This document shows positions 1 to 12,644 of a stretch of DNA of 64,000 bases, one piece after another. The translations under genes and the position numbers were made by a program. The first letter of the stretch is position 1; every line of letters starts with the position of its first letter. The notes beneath the pieces were generated by a model. It did not search any database. It worked only from the letters and a program-made list of their open reading frames with translations, and had not been told where the DNA came from. The stretch covers positions 68,152,500-68,216,499 of the forward strand of contig CM057827.1 of the NCBI GenBank assembly GCA_030068075.1, read 5' to 3'. This stretch comes from Paguma larvata (lineage: Eukaryota; Chordata; Mammalia; Carnivora; Viverridae).

Positions 1-245
1 TCAATCTAAATGAAAGAACAGAATATAAACTTCTCAAAGTTATTTTTCCTATAATCAAAAAAAAAAAAACACTGTTACATTGTTGTCAATATGCAATGAA
101 TGCAAAACCTAAGAAATTTAAAAATCTCAGGTTGGTAGGAGCATGTCACCATAGCTTTATTAAACAAGGAATGGAAAATGAAGTTAACTTTTTGATAGCT
201 CTCCAAACTCCTGGACCTAAGCAGAACTATCCTATGATATAATTT

Positions 246-446
246 ATTTTTGTTTTTAAGTTAGTTATTTTGAGAGAGAAAGTGTGTGCACAAGTTGGGG
301 AGGGGCAGAGAAAGAGAATCCCAAGCAGGCTCCAGGCTGTCGCGCAGAGCCTGACAAGGGGCTCCAGCCCAGGAATCGGGAGATTGTGACCTAAGCTGAA
401 GCCAAGAGTCCGATGCTTAAGAGACTGAGCCACCCAGGCACCCCAG
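246..446 (-). mobile_element. CanSINE (tRNA-Lys-derived SINE), older cat-type variant
   Basis: The tRNA-like head (box-A-like 'tgagccacccaggcacccc' read in reverse) lies at the right end and the T-rich tail complement at the left, so the element is on the minus strand. It is flanked by the direct repeat tgatataattt (235-245 and 448-458), a clear target-site duplication. The middle has the '...ttgggattctctttctctgcccc...' form, which marks the older of two SINE variants in this window. It has no coding capacity; small ORFs over it are chance reading of the repeat. Confidence 0.93.
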
Positions 447-458
447 TGATATAATTTA

Positions 459-3100
459 AATAACAATATCCCAGAACACAACTCATTTAACAAGGACTCC
501 ACTCTCATTTAGGATGAACACTTGTTCAAAGAGATCTTGGTATAAAGAATGTTCTAAGTGCTCGAGAGCTATTTGAGTCAGGAAATAGTCCAGAAAGATG
601 ACTGAGTTGATGCTTTCTCATGAAATCTAGGTAATCCATGTCATGACTAGACAACATAAGTAGAAATGTTTAATCACTAGAAATTCTGAAAGTCTGTCTG
701 GGTAAGGAGGGCACTCGGGAAGAAGAAGGAAAGAACATCTTCAGATTAGCAGTTCATTGTGAGTTGGACGATTGCTTTGTAATCTGAAATATTTAGGCCT
801 AAGTATTTATTTTTCTGTGTGAATTTTTGGAAATTTTAGGAAAAGGGCAAAGCTTCGTAATCATTTGCTTTTTAGTCTAAATGTTAGTGGCGACATGTTG
901 ACAAGTTATTAACGTATCAGCCTTAACAATGTGAAAGAAGGAAAGAAGGAGAGAATAATAATGTTGTGATGGGAATCTGGTGAGGGTAGAAAATAGTTCC
1001 TCTCTGCTCTTGTCCCTCACTGGGACGTCACTGATTTCAGATCTAACAAACATGTTTCTGTGGAATAGCAGTTTCGTGGCCCTTGCTCTGCCGGGAAGAG
1101 TCCTTCTTGGAGAAGTTGTCTGTTCTCCCCTCCGCTCTAAAGGCAGAAGCGTGATCTCACCAGCTCAGTCCTGTATGCCTGGCCTCCTTACTGTGTCTGA
1201 ACTACTGAATGTTTCAAAAGGAAGGCGCACAGAGGAAGAATGAGGCTTAAAATCCTTCTGGTTCCTTATGTCACCTCATCAGGACATGTGTTTGCTCTAC
1301 CTTGTCACTTTGTGGGTGAACAACTGGTAGCCAGCTAATGGACAAGAGCCCTGACCTAATTCTCTTCTTTTGCTACCCCTCTGATTTTCAGAGAATCCTA
1401 AAGAAGAAATGCTTTGGGGAGGATAGGGAAGTTTACAAGTTCCACAACGATGTAAATAATTTAGCAACCTCTAAAATGAATTTGCATTAATATAGTCAGG
1501 GCTCCCAGAGTGTCTATAATTGATTTTACTTTCTCTACTTGCTACTGGCTCCAAATCTCCCCATTCATTACTGCACAGGGATCGTCTTATGAACTTAGTA
1601 GAAACCATAACAATTCGCTCAAATCTTCTGCTTGGGTGTTCCAAAACCTGTGTTTGTCCTCCAATCTATATATTTCTTTAGGTGGACTAAAACTGGGGGA
1701 ATTTGTGCCAGGCACATGGCTTTGTTGTTCTGACTGGCCCTCGGGGATTGCCCAAAAGAGTCCTAGTGCCTGCCGAGGGCTTATGCCATGACCTGCACTT
1801 TTTTTTTCGCTTTTAAGAGCTTCTGCAGATGGGATAATTGTTGTCCCTTGAAAGCTCTGAAACAGAGGACTGGCATCCCAGGAATTTGCCCACGTTGCTT
1901 TGTGATGGTTGTCTGACTCTGCCCCGCACTGTGGGGTTTCACAGGTACAAGCGGATTTTACTTTTGAGGTAGCAGGCAGACTGGCTGGCAGAGAATCTAC
2001 TTACAGAGAGGATGTACTTCCCTTCCCATTCCCTCGCTGGCGCTAGGAATCTTTGATTTAGAGCACTGCGGCTTCTGCAGTTCATTACTGTACATTTTAG
2101 AGTCCGGCTCGACTGGATCAGTGGGCTACCCCCTAAAGTGCTATACTCATTGTGATAATAGCTGAGGATATTACAGGCAGGAGGAGCGCACACTGCCTTT
2201 GGAGCTCCACTACTCTCAGCCTTAAGTGAGCTTCCAAAGAAAAGGAAGAGTGCTACCTTGCAAGTTCGCTGTCCCCTCTCACAGTGACCCTGTGAATTAT
2301 GGTCACCCCATCCAGTTTAGGCTTTTAGGAGTCCAGGTAAGGGGTGAGGGATTTTAACCATGGCTGTGTCATCCAGAAGTGACTATGGGGCTCTAAGAGC
2401 CATAGTAAGGAGGGCCGGGGCTGAGGAATCCGTAAGCTTTGGCATATCAGTAATCCCTCTGGAGTGCTAGCTGTCTCTCAAGTCCTGGTCTAGCCACCCT
2501 TTTGCTTAACAGACAACACGGTGGATTTTTTAAGAAAGAGCATCATGGTAATGGAGTGTCTATTAGTTCTCTGGTCCTGGGAACGTCAATATGAGTCACT
2601 CAGATAAGGAGGAACAGAGACTCCTTATCTAAGGATTAAGGCATTATAAGACAGTATGGTCCAGTAGGTATAACAATAAAATGGGAGTCATTAACCCTGG
2701 GTTTTCAGTCTTGACTTTGTTGTTGACTTATTCTGTGACATTGTGCAAAGTCCCTTCACGCTTTAGTGTCCTTGACTGAGAAATTACGATACTTCCTGGT
2801 TGATGAGCCTCCTAGGACTGTACCTTTCGGAGGAGCACTGTTAAAGAAGGACTCAAGAGCCCTCCTCCTGTCACCCCTGTTGTAGTATCGACTCTACTTC
2901 TGTAACTAACCTTGTCTTTAAAACTTAGTAAGTTTTTGCATGCTATACATTCTTCCTAATGCTGCCCCCTTTCTTCATATACACATAAATGTAATACCAT
3001 ATTTATTAGACTGTCAAATAAAATAGAAGTCTTTTTCAAACATCCATCTATCATCTGGCAACTCTTACTACAATTAATAGGGCAATTTATAGAAATATCT
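459..3100. other. No assignable feature
   Basis: I see no recognised repeat, RNA gene or exon here. Open frames are short (under 95 codons), lack recognisable domains and have no supporting splice or retrocopy context. Base composition is ordinary mixed sequence, somewhat less AT-rich around 1.0-1.25 kb and 1.7-2.4 kb. Candidate unique (non-repeat) DNA. Confidence 0.5.
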
Positions 3101-3124
3101 TTTGTTTTCTACAATATGCTGCCT

Positions 3125-3270
3125 ACTCTGCTATGTGTTTCACATTCTAGCTGTTCCCACAATAGCTATTCAGGATAGGAGGTATTATGCTATTATTCCC
3201 ATTTTACATGTGGTAAAAGCAAGAGTCAGAGTTTATTCAATTTACACAAGTAGTCCAGAACATATCCCTT
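3125..3270 (-). repeat. MIR SINE relic
   Basis: The stretch shows the diverged order of motifs of an antisense MIR: 'ggtattatgctattattcccattttacatgtgg' resembles the '...tattattatccccattttacagatg...' core. It continues into the region corresponding to 'aagtcacacagctagtaagtggcag'. Ends are approximate and similarity is by eye. Confidence 0.55.
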
Positions 3271-3389
3271 CACCCTGTTATGGTATCCTTCTTTTAGTGC
3301 CTTCTTTTTGCTATAATTTTACATGAATCCAAATGTATTGGGGACTTTGGTATTTGGATTATGATATTTCTAACAGTTTAGCCAAGCCA

Positions 3390-5660
3390 TTCGGAATCCT
3401 CCATCCGTCCGATGACCTCACTCACACAACCCACTTGGATGGACACATCTTGATTTTGTGAAGTTCTTTCCCTGCCATACTTCTGAAGGAGACTCTCCCA
3501 CTCTCTAACTACCCACCTCCCCAGTAGCTCTCTCACTCGCTTACTTTCCAGGAGCCCTCTCTTTAAACTTGACACCCTCGCTGGTCCCCATGATCCTCGT
3601 TTCTTCTTGATAGTTCAGCTCTCACCTTGATTCTGTCTTTCACCTTTGACTCTCTGAAAATTTCCCTTTATTTTTCTGACTTTTTGTTTTCCTCTTATAC
3701 CTACCTTAAAACCTCCAGTTTTGTACTGTGACCTTCTCTTTCAACCCTCCTTTGTCTCGTCACCTCCTACTTATCCTTCCAATCTCTGTTAAAGATTACA
3801 TCCTGTGGGCTTACTCTTATACCACAGATCAATTCGGCCATGGTGTTTCAGGCTTTCACAGTAGCCTGCATTACTTGTCCCAGCTTTTTTCAGAGTTTGT
3901 AATGATATTCTTATTTATTTAATTACTTGATTTAGTTATTTCTCCCTCATGAATCTGTAAGCTCCACAAAGGCAGAATCCAGGCCTGTTTTATTTACTTG
4001 TTGATGCTTTTTAATTTCAGACTCTGCTACTTTCCAGCAAAACAGGATAAAGCAAAACAAAACAAAACAAATCTGCTTCTCCCTTTGATGTATACGCCAT
4101 ATGGCTATGTTCCCATCCTGTTTTTCCTCCTGTGTTGTCATACTCAGGACATTTCCTCATTCTCTTGAAACTTTTGGCTTTTTCCTGTCTCCAACTCTGG
4201 CCATTGGCCTCATAATTCCAACATTTAAGTGGACGATCTATTCAACACCCATCCCTTTGCACATTTTCATCTACTTTTCATCCCCTGCATCTCAGGCACC
4301 CATTCCTTTGTTGTGCTTTGTGTCTTGCCATCTTGAGAAATTGAACCACCTCTAAGTTTCTGAATCAAACATCCAAGATTGGCACTATCATTTCAGAGTC
4401 TCTAGGTCACTTGTTCAAGTTCTCTCATTGCAACAATTGATCTCATTCAAAGTTCCAATTCATGGACCCTATCAGCATCATTCTATTTTCATTTCCTTTC
4501 TACTACCGTTATTATAAAGACTTACTATGGATAATGCCCTCCACTTTGTCATCCTCCCTCCCTATTAAATTTGCCTTCTAATCTACAGCCTCAGTGTACC
4601 TCTCTATACTTGTGCCTGATCAGCAAAATCTTTCTAGGCAAAAAAATAATCTGCTGTGAAATTTCAGTCTAAATTCATGTTCGTAATCCTCAGGTACTCA
4701 GCGCTGCCTGGAATTCAAGCCTGTTTTTCTAGTAAGTTTGCTCCCCTACTTTTAGAAATAACTGTTTTGTATCTTGCCTCCTCAAAGCTCCCATAACCTA
4801 TACCTTCTCATTCTCACTCGGTGACTTCACACTATATATAATTGAGAAATTAGAAGCCATCAGATGCAAAGGTCTGTCTGTGTCCAAGACTAAACTTAGC
4901 TTTCACTTGCAATTCCCTTCTCCTTCCCTCCATTTACAGAGAAATTTGTCCCACCCGCTCTGTTGAGGACTCCTCCACTTGTCTAGAGTCCCATCCTGTC
5001 TCACCTGCTTAAGGAACTTGATTTTTAATTTTTTTAAAACTTTTTAAATGTTTGTTTATTTTTGAGAGAGAGAGTGCAAGCGAGGGAGGGACAGAGAGAG
5101 ACACACACAGAATCCAAAGCAGGCTCCAGGCTCTGAGCTGTCAGCATACAGCCCAATGAGGGGCTCAAACTCACTAAATGTGAGATCATGACCTGAGCCG
5201 AAGTTGGCCGCTTAACCGACTGGGCCACCTGGGTGCCCCAGGAACTTGGTTTTTAAGTTATCTTCTTTTACTCCTATTTCATCAACCTTTCCTTCCCTGA
5301 GAGTTATTCCTAAATATAAGAATATGATCTAATATATCTCATTTTGATAACTTTTCTCAGTACCCAACCCAGTCTAAATTCACCCCCTTTGAGCTACTTC
5401 CTCATTTCTCACTTCCCTTCATGGCCAAATTTTAGTGGGAAAATGAGATTACCATGAAAATTCTTACATAACCATCCCCTCTCTTGCTACCTATACCTTT
5501 CTTTTACTTCTTCTGTCCCTATTCTCCACTTCTTTCTCTCCATTTCCTTAATTATGTCCAATTTTTTAATTACCACATTCCCTCTAGCTTGTCTTGGAAT
5601 TGTGTTTTTGTTGTACAGATTGAACCATATTATTTCCTTGTTAAAAATAATTCCAAGGCT
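3390..5660 (+). repeat. Probable degenerate L2 (LINE-2) tract
   Basis: A long CT-rich stretch with many stops. The part around 4,900-5,570 (before and after the SINE at 5,028-5,239) resembles L2 ORF2 sequence read sense, with phrases such as 'ctctgttgaggactcctcc' and 'ctcacctgcttaagg'. Farther left the similarity becomes too weak to call. I treat the whole as a likely ancient LINE remnant with uncertain limits. Confidence 0.4.
5028..5239 (-). mobile_element. CanSINE, minus strand
   Basis: Complete SINE with head at the right end (gggtgcccc) and T-rich tail complement at left. Direct repeats aggaacttgatttttaa (5012-5027) and aggaacttggttttta (5240-5255) are a slightly diverged target-site duplication. 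It has the 'caggctctgagctgtcagc' middle of the younger variant. Confidence 0.95.
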
Positions 5661-5699
5661 TTCATTTTACTTAAATGACAGTATTGTTACATACCCGAT

Positions 5700-6610
5700 A
5701 GGAACAGTTATCAGAGAAAGAGAGGAGGCAATGACTGAATAGAGAAGCAAACTAAACAAATTTTCTTTCCTCATAGGACTTAGAGTGTATTGGGAGACAT
5801 ACTGGTAGGCAACAGATATTCACAAAGGTAATTACCATTTTTAATAGTGTAATCAGGGTACAGAGTCCTATGAGAACATATGAGAGCAGTTTCTTCCCTA
5901 CAGAAGTAATATTTATCCTAGGCCCTTAAGGGAGAATATGGGTACTGAAGTGTTAAGATAGGCAGCTGGAAGAGTATGTGCAAATGCCCTGAGGCAGGGA
6001 GGAATGGCTTTTGAGCCACTAAAGTATGGCCTGTATGACTGAAACATTGGAACTGGCAAGGAGAGGTGTATGAGGTATAGGGCAGAGAGATAGATAGGAA
6101 CTAGATCCTACAGGACATTGTACAACACTTAAAGATTTTTGGCTTCATTTCAAGGACAAATGGATATCATTGAGAGGTTTTAAAATATGTTTTACATTAG
6201 ATATTTACATATTTTTTAACAAGATCATTCTGAGTGCTATATGTTGAATATGCAGATGGAGAGCAGATGTAGATAAAATATTTTTTTAAAATATATTTTC
6301 AAGAGAGAGCTATGGTTTAGACTAGAATGCTTTTAGTAGAAAAAACAAGTAGTGGACAGGTTCAAGATGTTTTGGAAGTTGGATTGACAAAGGGGGATTA
6401 ATGGCAACAGGCACGACAGGGAAAAGGATAGATTTTAACTTTCTGGCATGAATAAATGGGTCCATGGTGAAGCTAATTCCTAAGAATGAAAATGCAGGAG
6501 GAAGAGTTGGCTTAGGAAAGAAGATAAAGAATTAGCTTTCAAATATTGAGGTTTGTGTGAGAGATTCAAGTAAAATTAGAGATATGAGATGAAAACCTAG
6601 GAAATACTCC
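5700..6610 (-). repeat. L2 (LINE-2) relic, antisense
   Basis: The order of recognisable L2 phrases, read in reverse, is preserved: 'gcaaatgccctgaggcagg', 'gatcctacaggacattgta', 'tttggcttcatttcaaggac', 'aggttttaaaatatg' and 'aagatcattctgagtgctat'. They correspond to the part of L2 ORF2 and 3' region in which several hundred bases stay collinear. It is heavily mutated and has no coding value. Confidence 0.65.
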
Positions 6611-6639
6611 GGATTTAGCTCTTTCCCTAAACTACACGA

Positions 6640-7320
6640 TTTATCAAATTTACCCCTAACTTAAAAAATACATATATTCTAAACCCAATCATTTCCCACC
6701 ACCTCTACTGCTTTGACCTTAAACTGAGCACTGATAATCTGTCTTCTAGGTTGTTATTTCCTAATTCAAAGCAGCTAGAACACTTCTTTTAAAATGCAAA
6801 TTGAACCATACCACACCCATGCTATACCCTTACACTGAAATACTATATTTTTACTTTTGCCAAAAGATTCTTTTTTTTTAAATTTTTTTTTAATGTTTAT
6901 TTATTTTTGAGAGACAGAGAGGCATAGCGTGAGCAGGGGAACGGCAGAGAGAGAGGGAGATACAGAATCCGAAACAGGCTCCAGGCTCTGAGCTGTCAGC
7001 ACAGAGCCCGACACGGGGCTCGAACTCACAGACCGTGAGATCGTGACCTGAGCTGAAGTCGGCCGCTTAACCAACTGAGCCACCCAGGCGCCCCTACTTT
7101 TGCCAAAAGATTCTAATGAAGCCAGACTCTGTCTGCTTCCTCAGACATTTTTTCTCCCTTTCTCTCCAAGGTTTACTATGTGGTCAAAACTGAACTTTTT
7201 CCTGCTTTGGAACAAGATCGTCCCTACTTCAAGGCCTTTACTCTTTATGTTCATTCTACTTAGAATTCTCTTCTCCTTCTCATGCTGTGAGTTCTGATTT
7301 AAATGTTACCTGAACATTCT
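6640..7320 (+). repeat. L2 (LINE-2) relic, sense, split by a SINE
   Basis: Sense L2-like sequence: 'ccaccacctctactgctttgacc' and 'aatgcaaattgaaccat' before the SINE, then '...cttcctcagacattttttctccc' and 'tcatgctgtgagttctgatttaaatgttacct' after it. The second part resembles the L2 3' region. The CanSINE at 6,872-7,094 interrupts it. It lies head-to-head with the antisense L2 relic at 5.7-6.6 kb. Ends are approximate. Confidence 0.6.
6872..7094 (-). mobile_element. CanSINE, minus strand, young variant
   Basis: Flanked by a perfect 20-bp direct repeat, tacttttgccaaaagattct, at 6852-6871 and 7095-7114. The sequence is close to the cat-type consensus (head 'ggcgcctgggtggctcagttgg' in reverse; 'gacacggggctcgaactcac'). 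The intact TSD and low divergence imply a recent insertion. Confidence 0.97.
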
Positions 7321-7891
7321 GTATAAAATAGGCTACTCTCCCAGGCCTGTAAAATTTACTGTTGGAGGATGTCACTGATATTCAGAACAGGAATTACTTC
7401 TTGGCATATGTGTATGACATATAAGAGGAAAATGTGTTCAACGATGTTTTCTTCTGTTTACACAAGAGAATATAGTTTTATTTTGTTAAAGATTATTTTA
7501 TGGTCTGTTATGTAGAAAAGGTACACCGGCAGGAAGGGAGGGTGCTTTTGTATGAATAAAAGTGCTTTATTGCTTTATTCACAGAAAACAGCTGCTGGTT
7601 AGCATATGCCTTCTGATCTTGATTAATCAAGGAATGAAATAGTGGCTGTGATCATTCCAGAGTGCTGTGTGAAGAGATGGTTATCAAATAAAAGATCCTG
7701 CTTTACCACGGTGAAGTTTTCTGGATCTTAGGGTAAAAGGTAGTCATTGAAGATTTTTACCCTGATTGAAATTGGCATGATCCTAATAATGACAGTGATG
7801 TATGATTCTATTAGACTTCCCATGAGATTGTGTCTCAACATCATCAGTACCTTGAATATTTTGACTCTGTCACTTTAGGGCACACTTTTAG

Positions 7892-7997
7892 TTTTTTAAG
7901 AGTGTATTTTTAAGTAATCTCTACACCCAACGTGGGGCTTAAACTCACAACCCTGAGATCAAAACTTGCGTTCTCTACAGACTGAGCCAGCCAGGCA
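7892..7997 (-). mobile_element. Short old carnivore SINE
   Basis: Read in reverse, the head 'tgcctggctggctcagtctg' is followed by a tRNA-like body and '...gattacttaaaaa'. This is a short carnivore-type variant without the CT-rich middle. Imperfect direct repeats tagggcacacttttag (7876-7891) and tagggcacaattttta (7998-8013) flank it, so I read it as one old insertion. Confidence 0.8.
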
Positions 7998-8039
7998 TAG
8001 GGCACAATTTTTAATGTTGAAAATAAGTCTCGACTCAAG

Positions 8040-8500
8040 TAGAGTAGCATGAATAAAAAATAAAGACAGATACAATAAACATTTAGGGCTAGAACTCATG
8101 GAGTTGATCCACTGATTAGAAGTGGTGATTTGAGAGATAGTGAAAAATCTAAAATAAATCCAGAGTTTCTAGTTTATGAGTGTAGTGAAATTATCCTAGA
8201 GATATCAATAAGAAGATCAAATTTGGGCAGAAAGAATACACTTATTTTAGACTGAAAGGGTTACTTCCATGACCCGCACATGGAAATGTCCAGTAAAAAG
8301 CATGAAATAAGGATCCAGAGCTCAAGAAAGAATGGATGATAATGTCATCACTGTTGAAGCCAGGGAATTATCCATAATCCCCTTAGAAAATCATGTAAGT
8401 GAAAAAAAAAAAAAGGAATGATGAGAAAGAATGGAATCTGGCAAATGATTACACATAAAGAGCAGGAGAGCATCATGAGCCAGGAAGAAACAAGATAGTG
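8040..8500 (-). repeat. Probable L2 relic, antisense
   Basis: Weak but collinear similarity to antisense L2 ORF2 (for example 'ctagagatatcaataagaagatcaaatttgggcag' and 'tagtgatttgagag'-type phrases). It may be a continuation of the L2 at 5.7-6.6 kb displaced by other insertions. Limits uncertain. Confidence 0.4.
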
Positions 8501-8549
8501 AATAGCAAGCAATATTCAAAGTGGGCGAAATGGTCAAGAGAGTCTAAGG

Positions 8550-8766
8550 GGGCGCCTGGGTGGCTCAGTCGGTTGAGCATCCGACTTCGGCTCAGGTCAT
8601 GATCTCACGGTCTGTGAGTTCGAGCCCCGTGTCGGGCTCTGTGCTGATAGCTCAGAGCCTGGAGCCTGCTTCAGATTCTGTGTCTCCCTCTCTCTCTCTG
8701 ATCCTTCCCCACTCATGCTTTGTCTATCCTGCTCTCAAAAATAAATAAAAACATAAAAAAAAATTT
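8550..8766 (+). mobile_element. CanSINE, plus strand, young variant
   Basis: Starts gggcgcctgggtggctcagt and ends in an A-rich tail with aaaaataaataaa. Perfect 14-bp direct repeat aagagagtctaagg (8536-8549 and 8767-8780). Confidence 0.97.
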
Positions 8767-9177
8767 AAGAGAGTCTAAGGCATAAAGATGTGCATTTGAT
8801 AAGAAATGAAAAACAAGTTAGTGGTTTTGTCTGATGACCACGACACAAAAAGTTTGATGTGAATACGAGCTAAATCTCTTTGAAGAGTGAGAAAAACATT
8901 ATCAGAAGCTTCCTAACAGACTTATATTAATGTCTTTTGGTGAAAATTTTGAACAAAAAAAATGCCCGTTGCTAAACTTATCCTTGCCAAGAAGAATTTG
9001 AATGACCATGGCATTCAATGAATGACCATACTAATTATGATTTACTTACCAAGGTTGTAGAATGTGCACCCCTCTTCAGGCACAGGACTGCCCAATACCT
9101 TAAAAAAATGTGGGTTCTATGTGAATGGAAAAAGTGGAGGCTAGTGATTGGGTAAGTAATCGACAGAGTCTATAGAT

Positions 9178-9865
9178 GGGGTCAAGGCAGGCCACCCCAA
9201 AGTATGCTACTTTAGCATATTATTTTTGACCCTCTTTGTCCCCCACCCCCACCCCCCATGGCGGGAAATAAAACTCTTTTATGAAAGTTACCTTCCCTGA
9301 AATAGGAGGTGAAGAAAACTTCTTATCACCAGAGATAAGAAATATATGACCTAGAAGGCTGTCTAAACAAACACTGTTAATTACTTTGTTAATTTATTAC
9401 ACTAAAGCCTAAACTTCTCTGTCTGGTCAGTTGTTTACAAATTTGTTGTTTCTTTATCAAAAGGGTATAAAAGCTACCTACTTTGATCACTTCTTTGATT
9501 CTATTTTTTTTAACTTTTTTTTTTAACATTTATTTATTTTTGAGAGACATAGAGACAGAGTATGAGCAGGGAAAGGGCAGAGGGAGAGGGAGATACAGAA
9601 TCTGAAGCAGGCTCCAGGCTCTGAGCTGCCAGCACAGAGCCCGACGCGGGGCTCGAACTCACAGACTGTGAGTTCATGACCTGAGCCGAAGTCGGCCGCT
9701 TAACCAACTGAGCCACCCAGGCGCCCCTCTTTGATTCTATTTTTATGAGCTCCCATATGATTGAAATTAAATTTTTCTATTAATCGGTCCTATGTTGACT
9801 TAGTTATTAGATGAGCCAAAGAACCTAGAAAGGAAGAAGGAAAAAAGTTTTCCTCCCTATACCCC
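9178..9865 (+). mobile_element. Probable solo LTR of an endogenous retrovirus, split by a SINE
   Basis: The right half has the classic architecture of an ERV-type LTR in sense: a 'gggtataaaagctacct' TATA-like stretch, 'tttttatgagctcccatatgattgaaattaaattttt' (poly(A)-signal region), then 'aatcggtcctatgttgactta' and 'aagaacctagaaaggaagaagg'. The last piece corresponds to the pattern that precedes the 3' end in several ERVL-class LTRs. The left edge near 'tggggtcaaggcaggcc' and the right edge are estimates. The CanSINE at 9,509-9,728 is nested in it. I could not name the family, and I see no second LTR or internal region. Confidence 0.6.
9509..9728 (-). mobile_element. CanSINE nested in the probable LTR
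   Basis: Perfect 16-bp direct repeat ctttgattctattttt (9493-9508 and 9729-9744). Head at right (gcgcccc), tail complement at left. It is younger than the LTR it interrupts. Confidence 0.97.
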
Positions 9866-10567
9866 ATGAGAAAGAAACAAAGGAAATGTGTGTGTGTGAG
9901 GGAGAGAGAAAGACAGAGACAGAGAGATAGGAGAGATCATTTTTATTTTCTTGAAATAGATGGCAAGGTCAACTACAGAGAGAAGATAAGAGTTGGGGTG
10001 CGTGAGGCTTTAAGAGGGTGATAAAAATGGAAATAGCTTTTATGGGGATTGGGAAAAGAGGAATATGTGCCCAAGAGCACACTACCTGCTGGTATCTAGA
10101 TGTGAAAAACACTGCCACCAAGGAGAGTGTCATTTTGTTTTTTGATTTAATGTGATGTCGAATGCATTAGAGGTGGCCATTGACCATCCTGTCCTTTTCA
10201 TGCAGATACAAAACTGCTCTCACAGCAGATCTTGCACTGCTTTGCTCAAACTCACCTTAAGTGTCCGACCGATGAAATTTCCACTGCTGCCCTTGGGAAT
10301 AGAACTCTGTCATCCAATAGTTCTGTCTGTCGGGCAATGTTCCGTATTGTCCCGTGTCTTCCTCCTTCGCTTCCGTCTATTAGTTTTCTTCGTCTGGCAA
10401 GATGTTCTTATATCCACACCCTTGTTACACCTCTTTCAGTCACCACTTGTGCTGCTCTGTGTGCTTCAGTTTGTTATTCTTTCCTCATCCAGCAGGTCTT
10501 TCCCACCCTTTCATGACAAGTGCTGCTTTCCCTCATAAGACCAAGAATTCTTGGGACATTTTCTTTT

Positions 10568-10779
10568 TAAGTTTATTTATTTTGAGAGAGAGAGAGTGAG
10601 AGCGTGCACATGCAAGCTGGGGAGGGGCAGAGAGAGAGAGAGAGAGAGAGAGAGAATCCCAAGCAGGCTCTTCACTGTCATCAAAGAACTCAACATGGGG
10701 CTCAATCTCACAAACTGTGAGATGACCTGAGCCAAAACCAAGAGTTGGAGGCTTAATTAATTGAGCTACCTGGGTGGTC
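10568..10779 (-). mobile_element. CanSINE, older variant with (GA)n stretch
   Basis: Diverged SINE with head '...gagctacctgggtggtcc' in reverse at the right and a (GA)n run near 10,630-10,655. Approximate direct repeats begin ttggga at 10,551 and 10,781. Older than most copies here, judging from its mismatches. Confidence 0.88.
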
Positions 10780-10961
10780 CTTGGGATCTTTAAAATCCGA
10801 TGTTTCTTATATGAACCTTTATATAATAGGTGGAATATTCTCATAAAATGAACTCCTAGTTATATAACTCTTTTGCTGTTATCCAGCTTGAATTACTTCC
10901 CTCTACCCCCATCATTACTTTAAGAAGCCTGCAGGGTGTTATTATTTTAGGGAAACGTATC

Positions 10962-11296
10962 TGACACAGACTGGAATGTTTATGTCCCCTCCAAAACTCA
11001 TCTACTGAAATCTAATCCCCATGGTGATGGTGTTTGGAGGTAGGGCCTTTGGGAGGTGATTAGATCATGGGGGCTCCACTTGAAAAAGAGACTGCAGAGA
11101 ACTTCCTTACCTTTAAGCCATGGGATGTTGTATTTTAACAAAAAGAAAGCCATCTATGAACCAGGAAGCAGGTTCTCACCAGACTACCAGTGCCTTGATC
11201 TTGGACTTCCCAGCCTTGAGAACTGAGAAATAAATTTCTGTTGCCAAATACCAAATGTACGATATTTTATTATAGCGACCCAAATGGATGAAGACA
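10962..11296 (+). repeat. 5' LTR of the MaLR element
   Basis: LTR pattern: 'gaatgtttatgtcccctcc', 'gaaatctaatccccatggtg', 'tttggaggtagggcctttggg' and 'agaaataaatttctgttg' (poly(A)-signal region), ending near aagaca. It is MST/MLT1-like. It is about 27 bp shorter than the 3' LTR and diverged from it, as expected of an ancient insertion. Confidence 0.88.
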
Positions 11297-12579
11297 GAAA
11301 TGGTATTGAGAGTGAGGTGTTATTGTAACAAACGCCCAAAAATGTGGAAGCAAGCTTAGAACTGAGTAATTGGTAGAAGCTGGAAGAATTTGGAGATGTA
11401 TGGAAGAAGAAGCCTACACTGTTATGAATGGACCATTAAAGGCAATTCTGGTGGGAGCTCAGAAAGAAAAAAGGGGAAGCTACCAAGAGACCTCAATCTC
11501 TTTAGTTCACCTAAGTAATCCTGAACAGAATGTTGGTATAAACATGAATGGTAAAGGCCATTCTGATGAGGTCTCAGATGGAAATGATGACCATGTTACT
11601 GGAAACCAAAGGAAAGAAAATCTTGATTTAAAATGGCAAAGAACTTGGCTGAACTGTGTTTGTGTCTTAGTGCTTTGTGGAAGGTAGAATTTGTGATGAA
11701 ATTGGATATTTGACAAGAAATTTCTAAGCAGATTATTGAAGATTTAGTCTGGTTTCTCTGGATACTTATTACAAGAATGGAAACATTAATCAAAATGGAA
11801 ACAGAATTTAAAGATTTTGAAAATTTTCAGCCCAGCTGTATAGAAAAGAATAAGAAAGCCTATTTGAGAGAGAACATGAAGAGTGTAGTCGTATGACCAT
11901 TTGATAAAGAGATTACTCAGCCATCTTGACAGAGGCCAGGAGCTATTGCCCAAGTCAATGGAAGGATGATCCCAAAGGATCATCAGAGCTGCCCTCCCAC
12001 CACTGGTCCAGAGTGCATTGGGCCACTGGGGCCTGTGGGACCTACCTTACATTGCCAACTCCTTCCTACACTCCAGTTGTGTGTCTGGTGAGCCCAGATG
12101 CAGCATAGACTGTATGCAGCAAAGCTGTAGGGGCATGGCTGTCTCTACCAAAATTTCAAAGGATGAAGCCTTTTGGCAGAGCCAACCCCAGCGAGCTGTG
12201 GGCTCAGGCAAAGAATTGCTATAGGGCCATCCAAAGTCAAAGGGACAAGTCTTCTTAGGAAAGCTTTGGGGGCAGGTCTGTTGCCCTAGGGGGCTTAAAA
12301 GGCAGAACCCCCATTCAACTGGGCCTAGAGGGTAGAGCATGGGGTCCTAAGATCTAATGGAAATTGCCTGATTGGGTTTGGACTTGCTTAGTGAGATCTG
12401 TCACTCCTTTCTTTTCTATTTCTCCTTTAGGAAGTAGGAATGTTTATCTTATGCCTGTCCCACCACTGTGTTTTGGAAGCATTTAACATGTTCGGTTTCA
12501 CAGATTGACACCTAGAGAGGAATTTGCCTCAGAATGAGTTATACCTTGAGTTTACCCATATCTGATTTAGATAATCTTT

Positions 12580-12611
12580 ATTTTTTGTATTTATTTATTA
12601 TTTATTTATTT

Positions 12612-12644
<33 letters not shown>

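Noticed and set aside
246..446. The repeated 60-90 codon ORFs beginning MAQ(S/L)VK.PTSAQV or similar across the window
   Set aside because: Each coincides with a CanSINE copy; the shared peptide is the SINE head and body read in one frame, not a gene family.
11370..11687. A 105-codon ORF as a gene
   Set aside because: It lies within the interior of the MaLR element, which is non-coding in this family; no domain seen.
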